A DNA stretch of 60,275 nucleotides, taken from positions 1 through 60,275 of the forward strand of contig NZ_JADCKB010000020.1 in NCBI RefSeq assembly GCF_014982785.1. Direction: 5' to 3'. Shown piece by piece: positions 45,799 through 53,428 of this stretch. This DNA is from Ructibacterium gallinarum. GTDB lineage: Bacteria; Bacillota; Clostridia; Monoglobales; Monoglobaceae. Numbering within the stretch: the stretch's first letter is position 1; each line of letters begins with the position of its first letter. The position numbers and the translations under genes are program-made. The notes beneath the pieces were generated by a model. It was not told the DNA's origin. It worked only from the letters and a program-made list of their open reading frames with translations, and ran no database searches.

Positions 45799-46797
45799 CT
45801 AATCCCTCAAATCAATTTGCGCAAGCGTCGCCGGAAGCTCATGCGCAGTATTTATCACTATATCGTTCGTGACGGTATCAAAGCAGGAAACGATCAGCTT
45901 ACCGTTCCATATAATCGGTTCGCCCGGCTCGTCAAGTTCGCCGTTAAATCCGTCCGTATCTCCGTTTTGCGCAAGCTTTGTTACCGTCCCATCAGGCAAT
46001 ACCTTTACAATCGCATTTGCGCAAAAATCAGCAATATATATGTTGCCGTCATCGTCAAGGATCATACCGTCCGTACTTACCAGATTTTCGGGGTCCTGCG
46101 CCCATATCTCATTCGACTTTACCGATAAATCATTGTTGAACTTTATCCTGTATATAGCTCCGTCCCCAAAATTTCCGATTAGCAAATCTCCGTTATGATC
46201 AAAAACTATACCATCGACGCCATATTGATCATCAGGATTATGCGTAATAAAAGTTGTCAGAATGTTTTTATCTTCCAGTGTATTTGTAACATTTATGTTT
46301 TCATCATCAAGTTTGAACCTATATACACAACTAACCAGTTTCCCCGATGGGTGCTTTACAAGCTCCATTGTGCTTTGTGTCACATATATATAACCATCCT
46401 TAATCCTCATACCATTGGGATGCTCCATATTTCTTGCCACAACAGTTGTTTTTACTATTCTGTCATTGTCAAGTCTTACACGCAAAATTCTGCCTTTTCT
46501 CACTAACTCCGTCTGACCGCTCCATCCCTGATTGTCGCATATATATAAATCTCCGTCAGGACCAAAAGCAATTCCCATAGGTCTCGCCACTCCTGTTTCC
46601 TCACAAGCAGGCACATCAAACCACTTTTTTATATTTTTATCCTTGTCAATTTTCAGTATGCAACCCGGCATATCAGGAATAGCATAGTTCGGACACGCAA
46701 GTATAAGATTGCCTTCCTTATCAATTGCCATGCCATCCGGAGTTGAAACATAATCAGGTAATTTTGCAAATAATGTTGATTTTTTCATTTTAGGCAC
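45799..46797 (-). CDS. SMP-30/gluconolactonase-like beta-propeller
   Basis: A 332-aa six-bladed beta-propeller of the SMP-30/gluconolactonase/LRE family, which hydrolyses sugar lactones using a bound divalent metal. Repeated blade motifs are visible: TPDGMAIDKEGNLILACP, RPMGIAFGPDGDLYICDN, HPNGMRIKDGYIYVT, GVDGIVFDHNGDLLIGNF and STDGMILDDDGNIYIADF. There is no signal peptide, so it acts in the cytoplasm. It lies between the FGGY kinase (five bases) and GRE2 (one base). With the dehydrogenase two genes upstream it suggests oxidation of an aldose to a lactone and then to an acid, but some propellers in this family have other roles. Confidence 0.82.
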   Translation of the reverse strand: MPKMKKSTLFAKLPDYVSTPDGMAIDKEGNLILACPNYAIPDMPGCILKIDKDKNIKKWFDVPACEETGVARPMGIAFGPDGDLYICDNQGWSGQTELVRKGRILRVRLDNDRIVKTTVVARNMEHPNGMRIKDGYIYVTQSTMELVKHPSGKLVSCVYRFKLDDENINVTNTLEDKNILTTFITHNPDDQYGVDGIVFDHNGDLLIGNFGDGAIYRIKFNNDLSVKSNEIWAQDPENLVSTDGMILDDDGNIYIADFCANAIVKVLPDGTVTKLAQNGDTDGFNGELDEPGEPIIWNGKLIVSCFDTVTNDIVINTAHELPATLAQIDLRD

Positions 46798-46802
46798 TCT
46801 CC

Positions 46803-48311
46803 TTACATTTTTTCAAATATCTCGTTTAACGCTTGATAGGTATTCTCAAATAACTCCTTCATTTTTGAATAAATATGAGCATTTGTTAAATCCGGTATAT
46901 TCTTTTCGTTTATATCTATAAATTTGCTTATCGCATTAAAATCTTCAAACATACCAACCCCTACTCCGCCCGCTACTGCAGCTCCCATAGAAGTTGCTTC
47001 CTCAAGGTAATTTGGCACTATAACAGGCGCATTGAAAATATCACACAATATTTTTTGCCATATTTTATTTCTTGCACCGCCGCCGATTAAAATCAGTTCA
47101 TCTATTCTCGCTCCGTTGTTCTTAAAGATATTCAATATAATATCGAGATTATAGCCTACACCTTCCATAACAGCCCGCATCATGTCTCCGCGTTTACTAT
47201 TTAGAGTTAGTCCGCTAAAAACACCTTTTGCTTTAGTATTCCAGCGCGGACTTCGCTCCCCTATAAGATACGGCAGAAACAATACTCCATTCGCTCCGAC
47301 AGAAGAACATTCAACTTCATTTTGCATAGTTTCGTATATAGCATTGTCTAAATCGGTTTGATCGTTAATTCCACTATACATGTTTTTAACCGCCCAACCA
47401 AGTGCTCCGCCTCCGGTCTGCATTGTTCCGCATGGCAAAATATACCCCGGAACAATGTGGGCAAAATTAAATGTTTCCATATTTTCGGCGTAAATCGGTA
47501 TTTTAGATGCAACGGATATCCATGATGATGTGCCAAGACAGCAGTTAGCTACCCCCGCCTGAACAATTCCGCTTCCTACTGCCGCGCAACAACCATCTCC
47601 ACCTCCACAAACAACTGCCGTTCCTTCCGCAAGGCCTGTTTCCTTTGCTGCCCGACTTGAAACTCTGCCGGCTATTGCGACCGAGCTTATTATATCCGGC
47701 AATTTATCTTTATCCAGACCGCTGACTCTCATAATATCATCCGACCACATAAGAGTATTCAAATCAAGCATGCAGGTTGATGACGCATCTGATGGTTCAG
47801 TTACAAAACTACCTGTCAATTTGTAGATTATATAATCCTTTGCGTTAAGCATCTTATATGTATTTTCATAGATTTTCGGCTGGTTATCCCTAATCCACAT
47901 AAGCTTAGTAAGACTATATGAAGCGCTCAAACGGTGTCCGGTTAATTTATAAAATTCTTTTTCATCCATGTGCTTCTTTATGTAATCCGCCTGCTTAGTT
48001 GTACGCATATCTGCCCAAATCATCGCATTACGCAGCGGTTTTCCACATTTATCCACGCAAAGACAGCCCATCATTTGTCCACTGAATGACACAACTGCTA
48101 TATTTTTATTCCCAACCTCTACCGCAAGTTGCCTTGATGTTTCGCATACAGCCTCCCACCAATCATCTGCATTCTGTTCCGCACTGTTATTTGTCCCTAC
48201 ATACAATTCATATGGATAGACTGCACTTTTAACAAGTTTTCCGTCTTCATCAAATAATGTTGCCTTATTGCCCGAGGTACCCAAATCATGTGCTAATATA
48301 TATCTTTTCAT
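46803..48311 (-). CDS. FGGY-family sugar kinase (xylulokinase-like)
   Basis: A 502-aa cytoplasmic carbohydrate kinase. The N-terminal phosphate-binding motif is HDLGTSGNKATLFD. Other FGGY signatures are VSFSGQMMGCLCVD, NAMIWADMRTT, GGGDGCCAAVGSGIVQAG and MEGVGYNLDIILNIFKNNG, with ILIGGGARNKIWQKILCDIF near the C terminus. Xylulokinase-like members phosphorylate ketoses or polyols such as xylulose, ribulose or gluconate; the specific sugar cannot be read. It lies between the zinc dehydrogenase (11 bases) and the lactonase. Its phosphorylated product could be made into a substrate of the co-transcribed DeoC aldolase. Confidence 0.9.
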   Translation of the reverse strand: MKRYILAHDLGTSGNKATLFDEDGKLVKSAVYPYELYVGTNNSAEQNADDWWEAVCETSRQLAVEVGNKNIAVVSFSGQMMGCLCVDKCGKPLRNAMIWADMRTTKQADYIKKHMDEKEFYKLTGHRLSASYSLTKLMWIRDNQPKIYENTYKMLNAKDYIIYKLTGSFVTEPSDASSTCMLDLNTLMWSDDIMRVSGLDKDKLPDIISSVAIAGRVSSRAAKETGLAEGTAVVCGGGDGCCAAVGSGIVQAGVANCCLGTSSWISVASKIPIYAENMETFNFAHIVPGYILPCGTMQTGGGALGWAVKNMYSGINDQTDLDNAIYETMQNEVECSSVGANGVLFLPYLIGERSPRWNTKAKGVFSGLTLNSKRGDMMRAVMEGVGYNLDIILNIFKNNGARIDELILIGGGARNKIWQKILCDIFNAPVIVPNYLEEATSMGAAVAGGVGVGMFEDFNAISKFIDINEKNIPDLTNAHIYSKMKELFENTYQALNEIFEKM

Positions 48312-48322
48312 AATATTATTCC

Positions 48323-49351
48323 TTAAAACTTAATTACCATTTTCATCATGGGAACATGATTTTTAATGTTTTCAAAAGCCTTATCAATATCCTCAAACGG
48401 ATATACATGTGATACATATTCCGATGGATCTAAAATTCCCATTTGAATCCAATTTACAATCTGATCATGTGCTTCAGACTCTGCTTTTTTTGAAGGGAAC
48501 TGATGGAAATGAAGTTCCCAGTTATACGGACACTTACTCCAGTCTACCGTTTCTGTCATATTTTCTGAAATACCATAAACACAAACCTTTGCATCCGGCT
48601 TTATAATTTCGAGTGAGGTATTAATAAAGCTTGTTACACCTACGGCATCAAGTGAAAAATCAACGCCTCCGGGACATATACTGCGTACGCACTTAACAAT
48701 ATCCTCGTTTTTGCTGTTTATAACAAAATCCGCGCCTCGATTTTTAGCAAGCTCAAGCTTTTCATCCGAAATATCTATAGCTATGATCGGCCCCATGCCC
48801 GTAAGCTTTGCAAACTGAACAAAGCTCAAACCAACCGGACCGAGTCCCAATACGACAAGGCTTTTATTTGCCGAAAAGCCAAAGCCCTTCATTGTACTCA
48901 AAACCTCGCGGAAAGTAATAATCATTGCCGAGCTTACCGGATCAAAGTCCTTTGGCAGTTTTCTTTGACCATATGAAAATTCCTCCGGTAAAATTCCATC
49001 CTTTTCCTGTGCCATTGCGTCTGTTACTATGTTATATTCCGAATATGTACCCCAACCGCTCGAATAACCTTCCGGCACATCAGACCAGTACGGCATTAAA
49101 ACCAAATCTCCGATTTCAAAACTTGTAACCTTACTGCCCTTTTTTACAACACGACCAACACCCTCATGTCCAAGTACAACCGGGTACTTGTCAATCCCCT
49201 TAAATTTACCGTGTATAATTTTTGTATCAGTACCATTGCAAACACCGCAGCTTTCAATCTTTACGAGCGCATCATAATCTCCATATTTCGGCATCGGCAT
49301 ACCATCAACTATTTTACACATCTGATCCTTATAAACCACATAACTTTTCAC
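48323..49351 (-). CDS. zinc-dependent alcohol/polyol dehydrogenase
   Basis: A 342-aa medium-chain dehydrogenase that oxidises a hydroxyl of a sugar or polyol, or reduces the carbonyl, with NAD(P). The catalytic zinc site is SCGVCNGTD and GHEGVG. The nucleotide-binding motif is VVLGLGPVGLSFVQFAK, and IAIDISDEKLELAKNRGAD ends in the acidic residue typical of NAD preference. The structural four-cysteine zinc lobe is missing or altered. The GTG at 49351 is chosen because AAGGAGG lies eight bases upstream; the ATGs at 49357 and 49387 are worse and the last would overlap less sensibly with the ribosome site. The sorbitol/threonine dehydrogenase branch is the nearest. Confidence 0.88.
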   Translation of the reverse strand: MKSYVVYKDQMCKIVDGMPMPKYGDYDALVKIESCGVCNGTDTKIIHGKFKGIDKYPVVLGHEGVGRVVKKGSKVTSFEIGDLVLMPYWSDVPEGYSSGWGTYSEYNIVTDAMAQEKDGILPEEFSYGQRKLPKDFDPVSSAMIITFREVLSTMKGFGFSANKSLVVLGLGPVGLSFVQFAKLTGMGPIIAIDISDEKLELAKNRGADFVINSKNEDIVKCVRSICPGGVDFSLDAVGVTSFINTSLEIIKPDAKVCVYGISENMTETVDWSKCPYNWELHFHQFPSKKAESEAHDQIVNWIQMGILDPSEYVSHVYPFEDIDKAFENIKNHVPMMKMVIKF

Positions 49352-49379
49352 TTCCATTTCCTCCTTATCAACATCACTT

Positions 49380-50261
49380 TTATTCATTTACTATTTTTTC
49401 GCATTCAATACTGCCGTTTTTTTCTACTATTGGTATAAATACAGGTTTTTCCTTCAACATCTTATTTGATGTATCTTGTGGAGAATGAATAGAAAGATAC
49501 TTCTTTTCATCAAGACCTGTAAATATCATTCCATGTCCGCCATCATATTTTCCAGATATCTTTTTGGAAAATAATAGATTTTCTTCCTGAATCCACTCCC
49601 CATCAACTTTTCCATTGTTACTATGCGCAATGCCCACGCAATAGTTTTCATCTCCTTCAAAATTAGACCATATCATCAGCAGTCTTCCATCTGACATAGT
49701 ATACATGAAACATCCATCTGTCACACGATTAGATGACCATTTTGGAGAATCAGCACGAAACAACTCTATTGGCTCTGAGATAAAATGTGTTAAATCATCC
49801 GCAAGCTTTGCTGCCGCCATTCTCCCAATACCATCATCTGTTGATGTCCACTCATGTACGAAAACCATCCAAGGTTGACCATCGTCATCTACAAAAAAAG
49901 TGCCATCTATACTATCCCAATCAACAGGCGTTATGTGTCCGCCGCTTATTTCCGAAAACGGTCCCTCGGGCGAATCAGCTTTCATAACCGTACAACCTCT
50001 ATGCTTTGTCAACAAGGAATAATATGTGGTAAACATATAATATTCCCCTTTATACCTATACACTTCGGGCGCCCATTTGTTTCCTCCGCAATTCGGCGGC
50101 ACTATAACCAATTCACCTTTTATTTTTTCCCACCTTGTTAAGTCTCCGTTGCTCTTATATGCTATCCAATCCGTTCCATACATATAATACTTTCCGTTTT
50201 CGACCAACACGAATGGATCTCTGAGTCTATCAACATTGCTTTCTATAATACATATGCTCAT
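49380..50261 (-). CDS. GH43-like five-bladed propeller glycosidase
   Basis: A 293-aa protein without signal peptide, fitting GH43 (arabinofuranosidase/xylosidase type). Blade motifs are LRDPFVLVENGKYYMYGT (Asp15 as general base), KWAPEVYRYKGEYYMF, SIDGTFFVDDDGQPWMVF (Asp119, the pKa-tuning position) and GRLLMIWSNF. The usual catalytic Glu position is occupied by Asp182 in VTDGCFMY, a variant seen in some GH43 subfamilies, so activity is likely but not certain. It lies between deoC and the dehydrogenase in the GRE3 operon and would remove a pentose or galactose side group inside the cell. Confidence 0.82.
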   Translation of the reverse strand: MSICIIESNVDRLRDPFVLVENGKYYMYGTDWIAYKSNGDLTRWEKIKGELVIVPPNCGGNKWAPEVYRYKGEYYMFTTYYSLLTKHRGCTVMKADSPEGPFSEISGGHITPVDWDSIDGTFFVDDDGQPWMVFVHEWTSTDDGIGRMAAAKLADDLTHFISEPIELFRADSPKWSSNRVTDGCFMYTMSDGRLLMIWSNFEGDENYCVGIAHSNNGKVDGEWIQEENLLFSKKISGKYDGGHGMIFTGLDEKKYLSIHSPQDTSNKMLKEKPVFIPIVEKNGSIECEKIVNE

Positions 50262-50292
50262 TTTGTATCCTCGCTAATATATGCCTTAATAA

Positions 50293-50955
50293 TTACTTTC
50301 TATACTCATCAGCTATTTCGCAGCTGTTACTGCAACCGATTCGTTCTGCCCCCGCTTCAATCATTGCAAGGCAGGTTTCAAGATTTCTTATTCCGCCCGC
50401 CGCTTTTACTTTTACATCATCGCCGACATATTTTTTCATAAGCCTTACATCATCTATCGTTGCTGATGACGGACCGAACCCCGTTGATGTCTTTATAAAA
50501 TCGGGTTTTACCTTCTTTGCTATCTCGCAAAGCCTTATTTTTTCGTCATTATTCAGATAGCAGTTTTCAAATATAACCTTTACTGTTTTACCCGCATTCC
50601 GGCATATTTCAACTATTGATTTCATTTCATGCTCTATATATGCAAAATCACCTTCCTTGACCTTGCCTATGTTAACAACATAATCAATTTCACCGGCACC
50701 GTTCTTGATTGCCTCGCGGGTTTCTTCTGATTTTAACTCAACGGTTGTTATTCCAAGCGGAAATCCGACGGCAGCGTCAACCGGCACACCCGTCCCTGAC
50801 AAATACTTTGCACATTTACTTACCATGCCCGTATTAACAGCCACAGAGCAAAAACCGTATTTAACCGCGTCATCGCAAACCTTTTTCAAGTCCTCCGAAG
50901 TCGCAGACGGCTTTAAGATTGTATGATCAAATATCTTGTTAAAATTCTCTTTCAT
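50293..50955 (-). CDS. deoC: deoxyribose-phosphate aldolase family protein (DeoC)
   Basis: A 220-aa class I aldolase of the DeoC family, which splits 2-deoxyribose 5-phosphate into glyceraldehyde 3-phosphate and acetaldehyde. The Schiff-base lysine is in DFIKTSTGF (Lys155), the second active lysine in VKAAGGIR (Lys184), and the acid in EIDYVVNIG (Asp91). All are conserved and the length is normal. The start codon directly follows the TAG of GRE3 with no gap (TAGATG), so the two are translationally coupled. In a nucleoside operon it would sit with phosphorylases; here no such gene is present, so it probably serves a deoxy-sugar phosphate made in this pathway. Confidence 0.93.
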   Translation of the reverse strand: MKENFNKIFDHTILKPSATSEDLKKVCDDAVKYGFCSVAVNTGMVSKCAKYLSGTGVPVDAAVGFPLGITTVELKSEETREAIKNGAGEIDYVVNIGKVKEGDFAYIEHEMKSIVEICRNAGKTVKVIFENCYLNNDEKIRLCEIAKKVKPDFIKTSTGFGPSSATIDDVRLMKKYVGDDVKVKAAGGIRNLETCLAMIEAGAERIGCSNSCEIADEYRK

Positions 50956-53019
50956 CTAAAATCCTTCTTTCTCAAATCTTTCTGCAAATTCTTTTTTTGA
51001 TTCAATTGACAGGCTGTTAAAATAGATGCTAAATCCGCCAATTCTGACAACCAAATTCGAATATTTTTCCGGGGAACTGATTGCTTCGCGTAAAAGTTTT
51101 GATGATAACGAGTTCACCTGAAACTGCAGCCCACCATTTTCCAAGTATACTTTAATCAAAGACGAAATTTCTTTCTTGTGATTACGCACCAAATCCGTCT
51201 GAAAGTTGACATCAATTGGCTGCCCTCCGAAAAATTTGTATTGCGGCAGCTTTATTGCCGACAATACCATTGAGGTAGGATCACTCTTTCTTACTTCATT
51301 TGAAGGTCCGGCATTCTTGGCAAACGGCTTTCCCGCACTTCGCCCATCATAACTTGCCCCCCATGTTTTGCCGTACATTACATTATGGTCTAATGTATGC
51401 AGTGATGGTAGAAAATACAGATTATCGTGATTGTAGTTTCTTATAATTCTTTGCATTATTTCAGCTGTCTTAACGGCATATTCATCCGCCCCGGAGTTTT
51501 CCCCATACTTCATACAAGACTGTAAATCGTCTTTTATCTCTTTGTATTCAATAAAATCACTTTTTACGGCTTGATTTATTTCTTCAAGAGTATATTTCTT
51601 ATCTCTGAAAACCAGTTTATCTATTGCACAAATCCCGTCGGCAGCATTTGCCATTCCCATGCATTCAACGGTCACATTATGGTATTTTGCTCCCGATATT
51701 CTATCGCAACGCTTTTCTATACACCCCTTTGTTAAAATTGATACAAAACAATCCGGATCTGTTTTTTCACTGAGTTCTGCTTTTACTTCATATGACCGGA
51801 CGCAAATATCCATAAGATATTTCACGCATTTTTCAAAGTTTGCAAACACCTCATCTGTATTCTCCGGCACTTCTATATTCGGAACTCGGATCTCACATCC
51901 ATGCCTTAGTAGTAGACCGGTATTAAGCGCGGCTTCAAGGGCTGCGGGAACCATAAATACGCACCCCCACATACTGTTAAATTCTTCAGCCGGGATGCTG
52001 ATCCCCATACAAGAATTATTTGAAAAGTTATCCGTTTCTTTTTCGCTTACACTTTTCTCCCGAAGTGCTTTTTTGCATGCTTCTTCTCCGTAAAATGTAG
52101 GTTGTCCCATTGAAAACAATTTTTCATCAATTAACATATTCCAGATCCGCTCAGGCGTATTCCTGTCAATACGCACTCCCAATATCGGAGCAGGCATAGA
52201 AAATTCCTTCTGGCATTCTATAATAAGCTCAGAAAGTTCGTTATATGTATCTCCACCGATATTAAGCATACATGCACCATCAGCATAACTATTTAGAAGT
52301 CTATATAAATTGTGTATTATCTTTTTTGCTTCATCTTGAGTCATTCCATTTTTAAGTGAATTAGCATAAAACGGATACATATATTCATCAAATTTACCAA
52401 GAGATATACTGTACCATGCATTTTCCGCAAGAGGTAAAAGAAAATGAATTATCCACACCGATTGAACCGCTTCGCGAAATGTATCCGCAGGGTAGTACGG
52501 AACCTTTTTAATCATATCTCTCATTGCAGACATTTTTACATCTTCAGAATTACACTGTGACATCCGCTCGTCAATCAAAGAAGCCATACGCTCCATAAAA
52601 CACCTAATTGACCTCAGCGTATCTTTCATTGCCGCGAGATACTCATCTTCGGGATAGTTTTTTATTTTTTCATTTATCTTATTTTCGTATGCCACGAGTC
52701 CGTTATTCAAAATAAAACCATAATCAACAAGGGTATGTCCTTTGTCAACATTTGTTTTACTCCCGAATATTTCCGGCATATTCATAATACCCTTTGTATG
52801 CTCGTCTATCTTTTCATCATCAAACAAAATCCTATCTGAACACTCATTTCCAAACTTAAACCAACCTATGATTTCATCATCATTCTTTATTTCCAAATCC
52901 AATGATTCCAATTCAAGTCTAAATTTTTTCGCAAACCTTTTTGCCGGCGTCATCGCGTTCAGATCGTTATAATTATTCATCCGCACAAAAAATTCAACGC
53001 TGCTGTCACACAATGCCAT
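50956..53019 (-). CDS. glycyl radical enzyme 3 (GRE3) with an atypical active-site loop
   Basis: A 687-aa GRE, first gene of the 53.0-42.9 kb operon. The glycyl loop is VVRIGGFSIYFNSL (Gly662), with Gly in place of the usual aromatic or Ala before it. The presumed thiyl cysteine is in NFSNNSCMGISIPAEEF (Cys337), followed by Met-Gly, not x-Glu; an acidic pair comes eight residues later. LGKFDEYMYPFYANS, LNIGGDTYNELSEL and YGKTWGASYDGRSAGKPFAKNAGPS match the other two GREs. No activase is adjacent. It is coupled without a gap to deoC. GRE chemistry that yields a DeoC-type deoxy sugar is inferred. Confidence 0.88.
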   Translation of the reverse strand: MALCDSSVEFFVRMNNYNDLNAMTPAKRFAKKFRLELESLDLEIKNDDEIIGWFKFGNECSDRILFDDEKIDEHTKGIMNMPEIFGSKTNVDKGHTLVDYGFILNNGLVAYENKINEKIKNYPEDEYLAAMKDTLRSIRCFMERMASLIDERMSQCNSEDVKMSAMRDMIKKVPYYPADTFREAVQSVWIIHFLLPLAENAWYSISLGKFDEYMYPFYANSLKNGMTQDEAKKIIHNLYRLLNSYADGACMLNIGGDTYNELSELIIECQKEFSMPAPILGVRIDRNTPERIWNMLIDEKLFSMGQPTFYGEEACKKALREKSVSEKETDNFSNNSCMGISIPAEEFNSMWGCVFMVPAALEAALNTGLLLRHGCEIRVPNIEVPENTDEVFANFEKCVKYLMDICVRSYEVKAELSEKTDPDCFVSILTKGCIEKRCDRISGAKYHNVTVECMGMANAADGICAIDKLVFRDKKYTLEEINQAVKSDFIEYKEIKDDLQSCMKYGENSGADEYAVKTAEIMQRIIRNYNHDNLYFLPSLHTLDHNVMYGKTWGASYDGRSAGKPFAKNAGPSNEVRKSDPTSMVLSAIKLPQYKFFGGQPIDVNFQTDLVRNHKKEISSLIKVYLENGGLQFQVNSLSSKLLREAISSPEKYSNLVVRIGGFSIYFNSLSIESKKEFAERFEKEGF

Positions 53020-53042
53020 GTAAACACCCCTTTCCGATTTTC

Positions 53043-53087
53043 CTTTATCGTTAATGTTATATTATCATATTATGTCTTATCTGTCAA
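53043..53087 (-). promoter_or_regulatory. promoter and LacI-type operator of the GRE3-deoC operon
   Basis: Reading leftward: TTGACA (53082-53087), exactly 17 bases, TAATAT (53059-53064), then CATTAACGATAAAG (53043-53056), almost touching the -10 element. It is the third copy of the locus operator, placed where a bound repressor would block initiation. Confidence 0.82.
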
Positions 53088-53121
53088 TAACCATTTTAAT
53101 TTTTTGAAACCAATTTTACTT

Positions 53122-53343
53122 TGAGTTTCCCCAAAAATCAAGAGAGAAGTCTTGAAAACGGCATAACAAAGCGAAAAACAAGGAATTAAAATTTGAAATC
53201 AGAGCAAAAAATAATGCAATATGACTCCGAATGTGATATAATGCAGTTGAACAAAACCACAAAGGAGATATTGCATTAATTTAGTTGTATGTTATGGTTT
53301 TGACAAAGAGCCGATGCTGCTGATGAAAAAATGGGGAAACTCA
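53122..53343. mobile_element. 222-bp miniature inverted-repeat element / IS remnant
   Basis: TGAGTTTCCCCA (53122-53133) is perfectly inverted at 53332-53343. The interior at about 53278-53397 reads as a coding-like fragment (VVCYGFDKEPMLLM) that faintly resembles part of an IS4-type transposase, but no full transposase is present. It ends 14 bases before the -35 box of the GH36 promoter. A non-autonomous derivative of an IS is the likely reading. Confidence 0.55.
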
Positions 53344-53356
53344 AAAATTTTACCTA

Positions 53357-53407
53357 TTGACAAAAGTCTAAACTTACTATATAATTGTTAAATCATTATC
53401 GATAATG
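53357..53407 (+). promoter_or_regulatory. promoter and perfect LacI-type operator of the GH36 gene
   Basis: TTGACA (53357-53362), exactly 17 bases, TATAAT (53380-53385), then the perfect 14-bp palindrome CATTATCGATAATG (53394-53407) at the expected transcription start. This is the cleanest of the four operators and fixes the consensus CATTAWCGWTAATG. Confidence 0.88.
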
Positions 53408-53428
53408 CTTAGAATGCGAGGTGTTCAA

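Noticed and set aside
50293-50955. deoC as a normal nucleoside-salvage gene
   Set aside because: No phosphorylase, phosphopentomutase or cytidine deaminase lies nearby; it is coupled to GRE3 and shares the sugar-locus operator.
40861-53019. Bacterial microcompartment around the GREs
   Set aside because: No shell protein genes and no N-terminal encapsulation extensions or aldehyde dehydrogenase are visible in the window.
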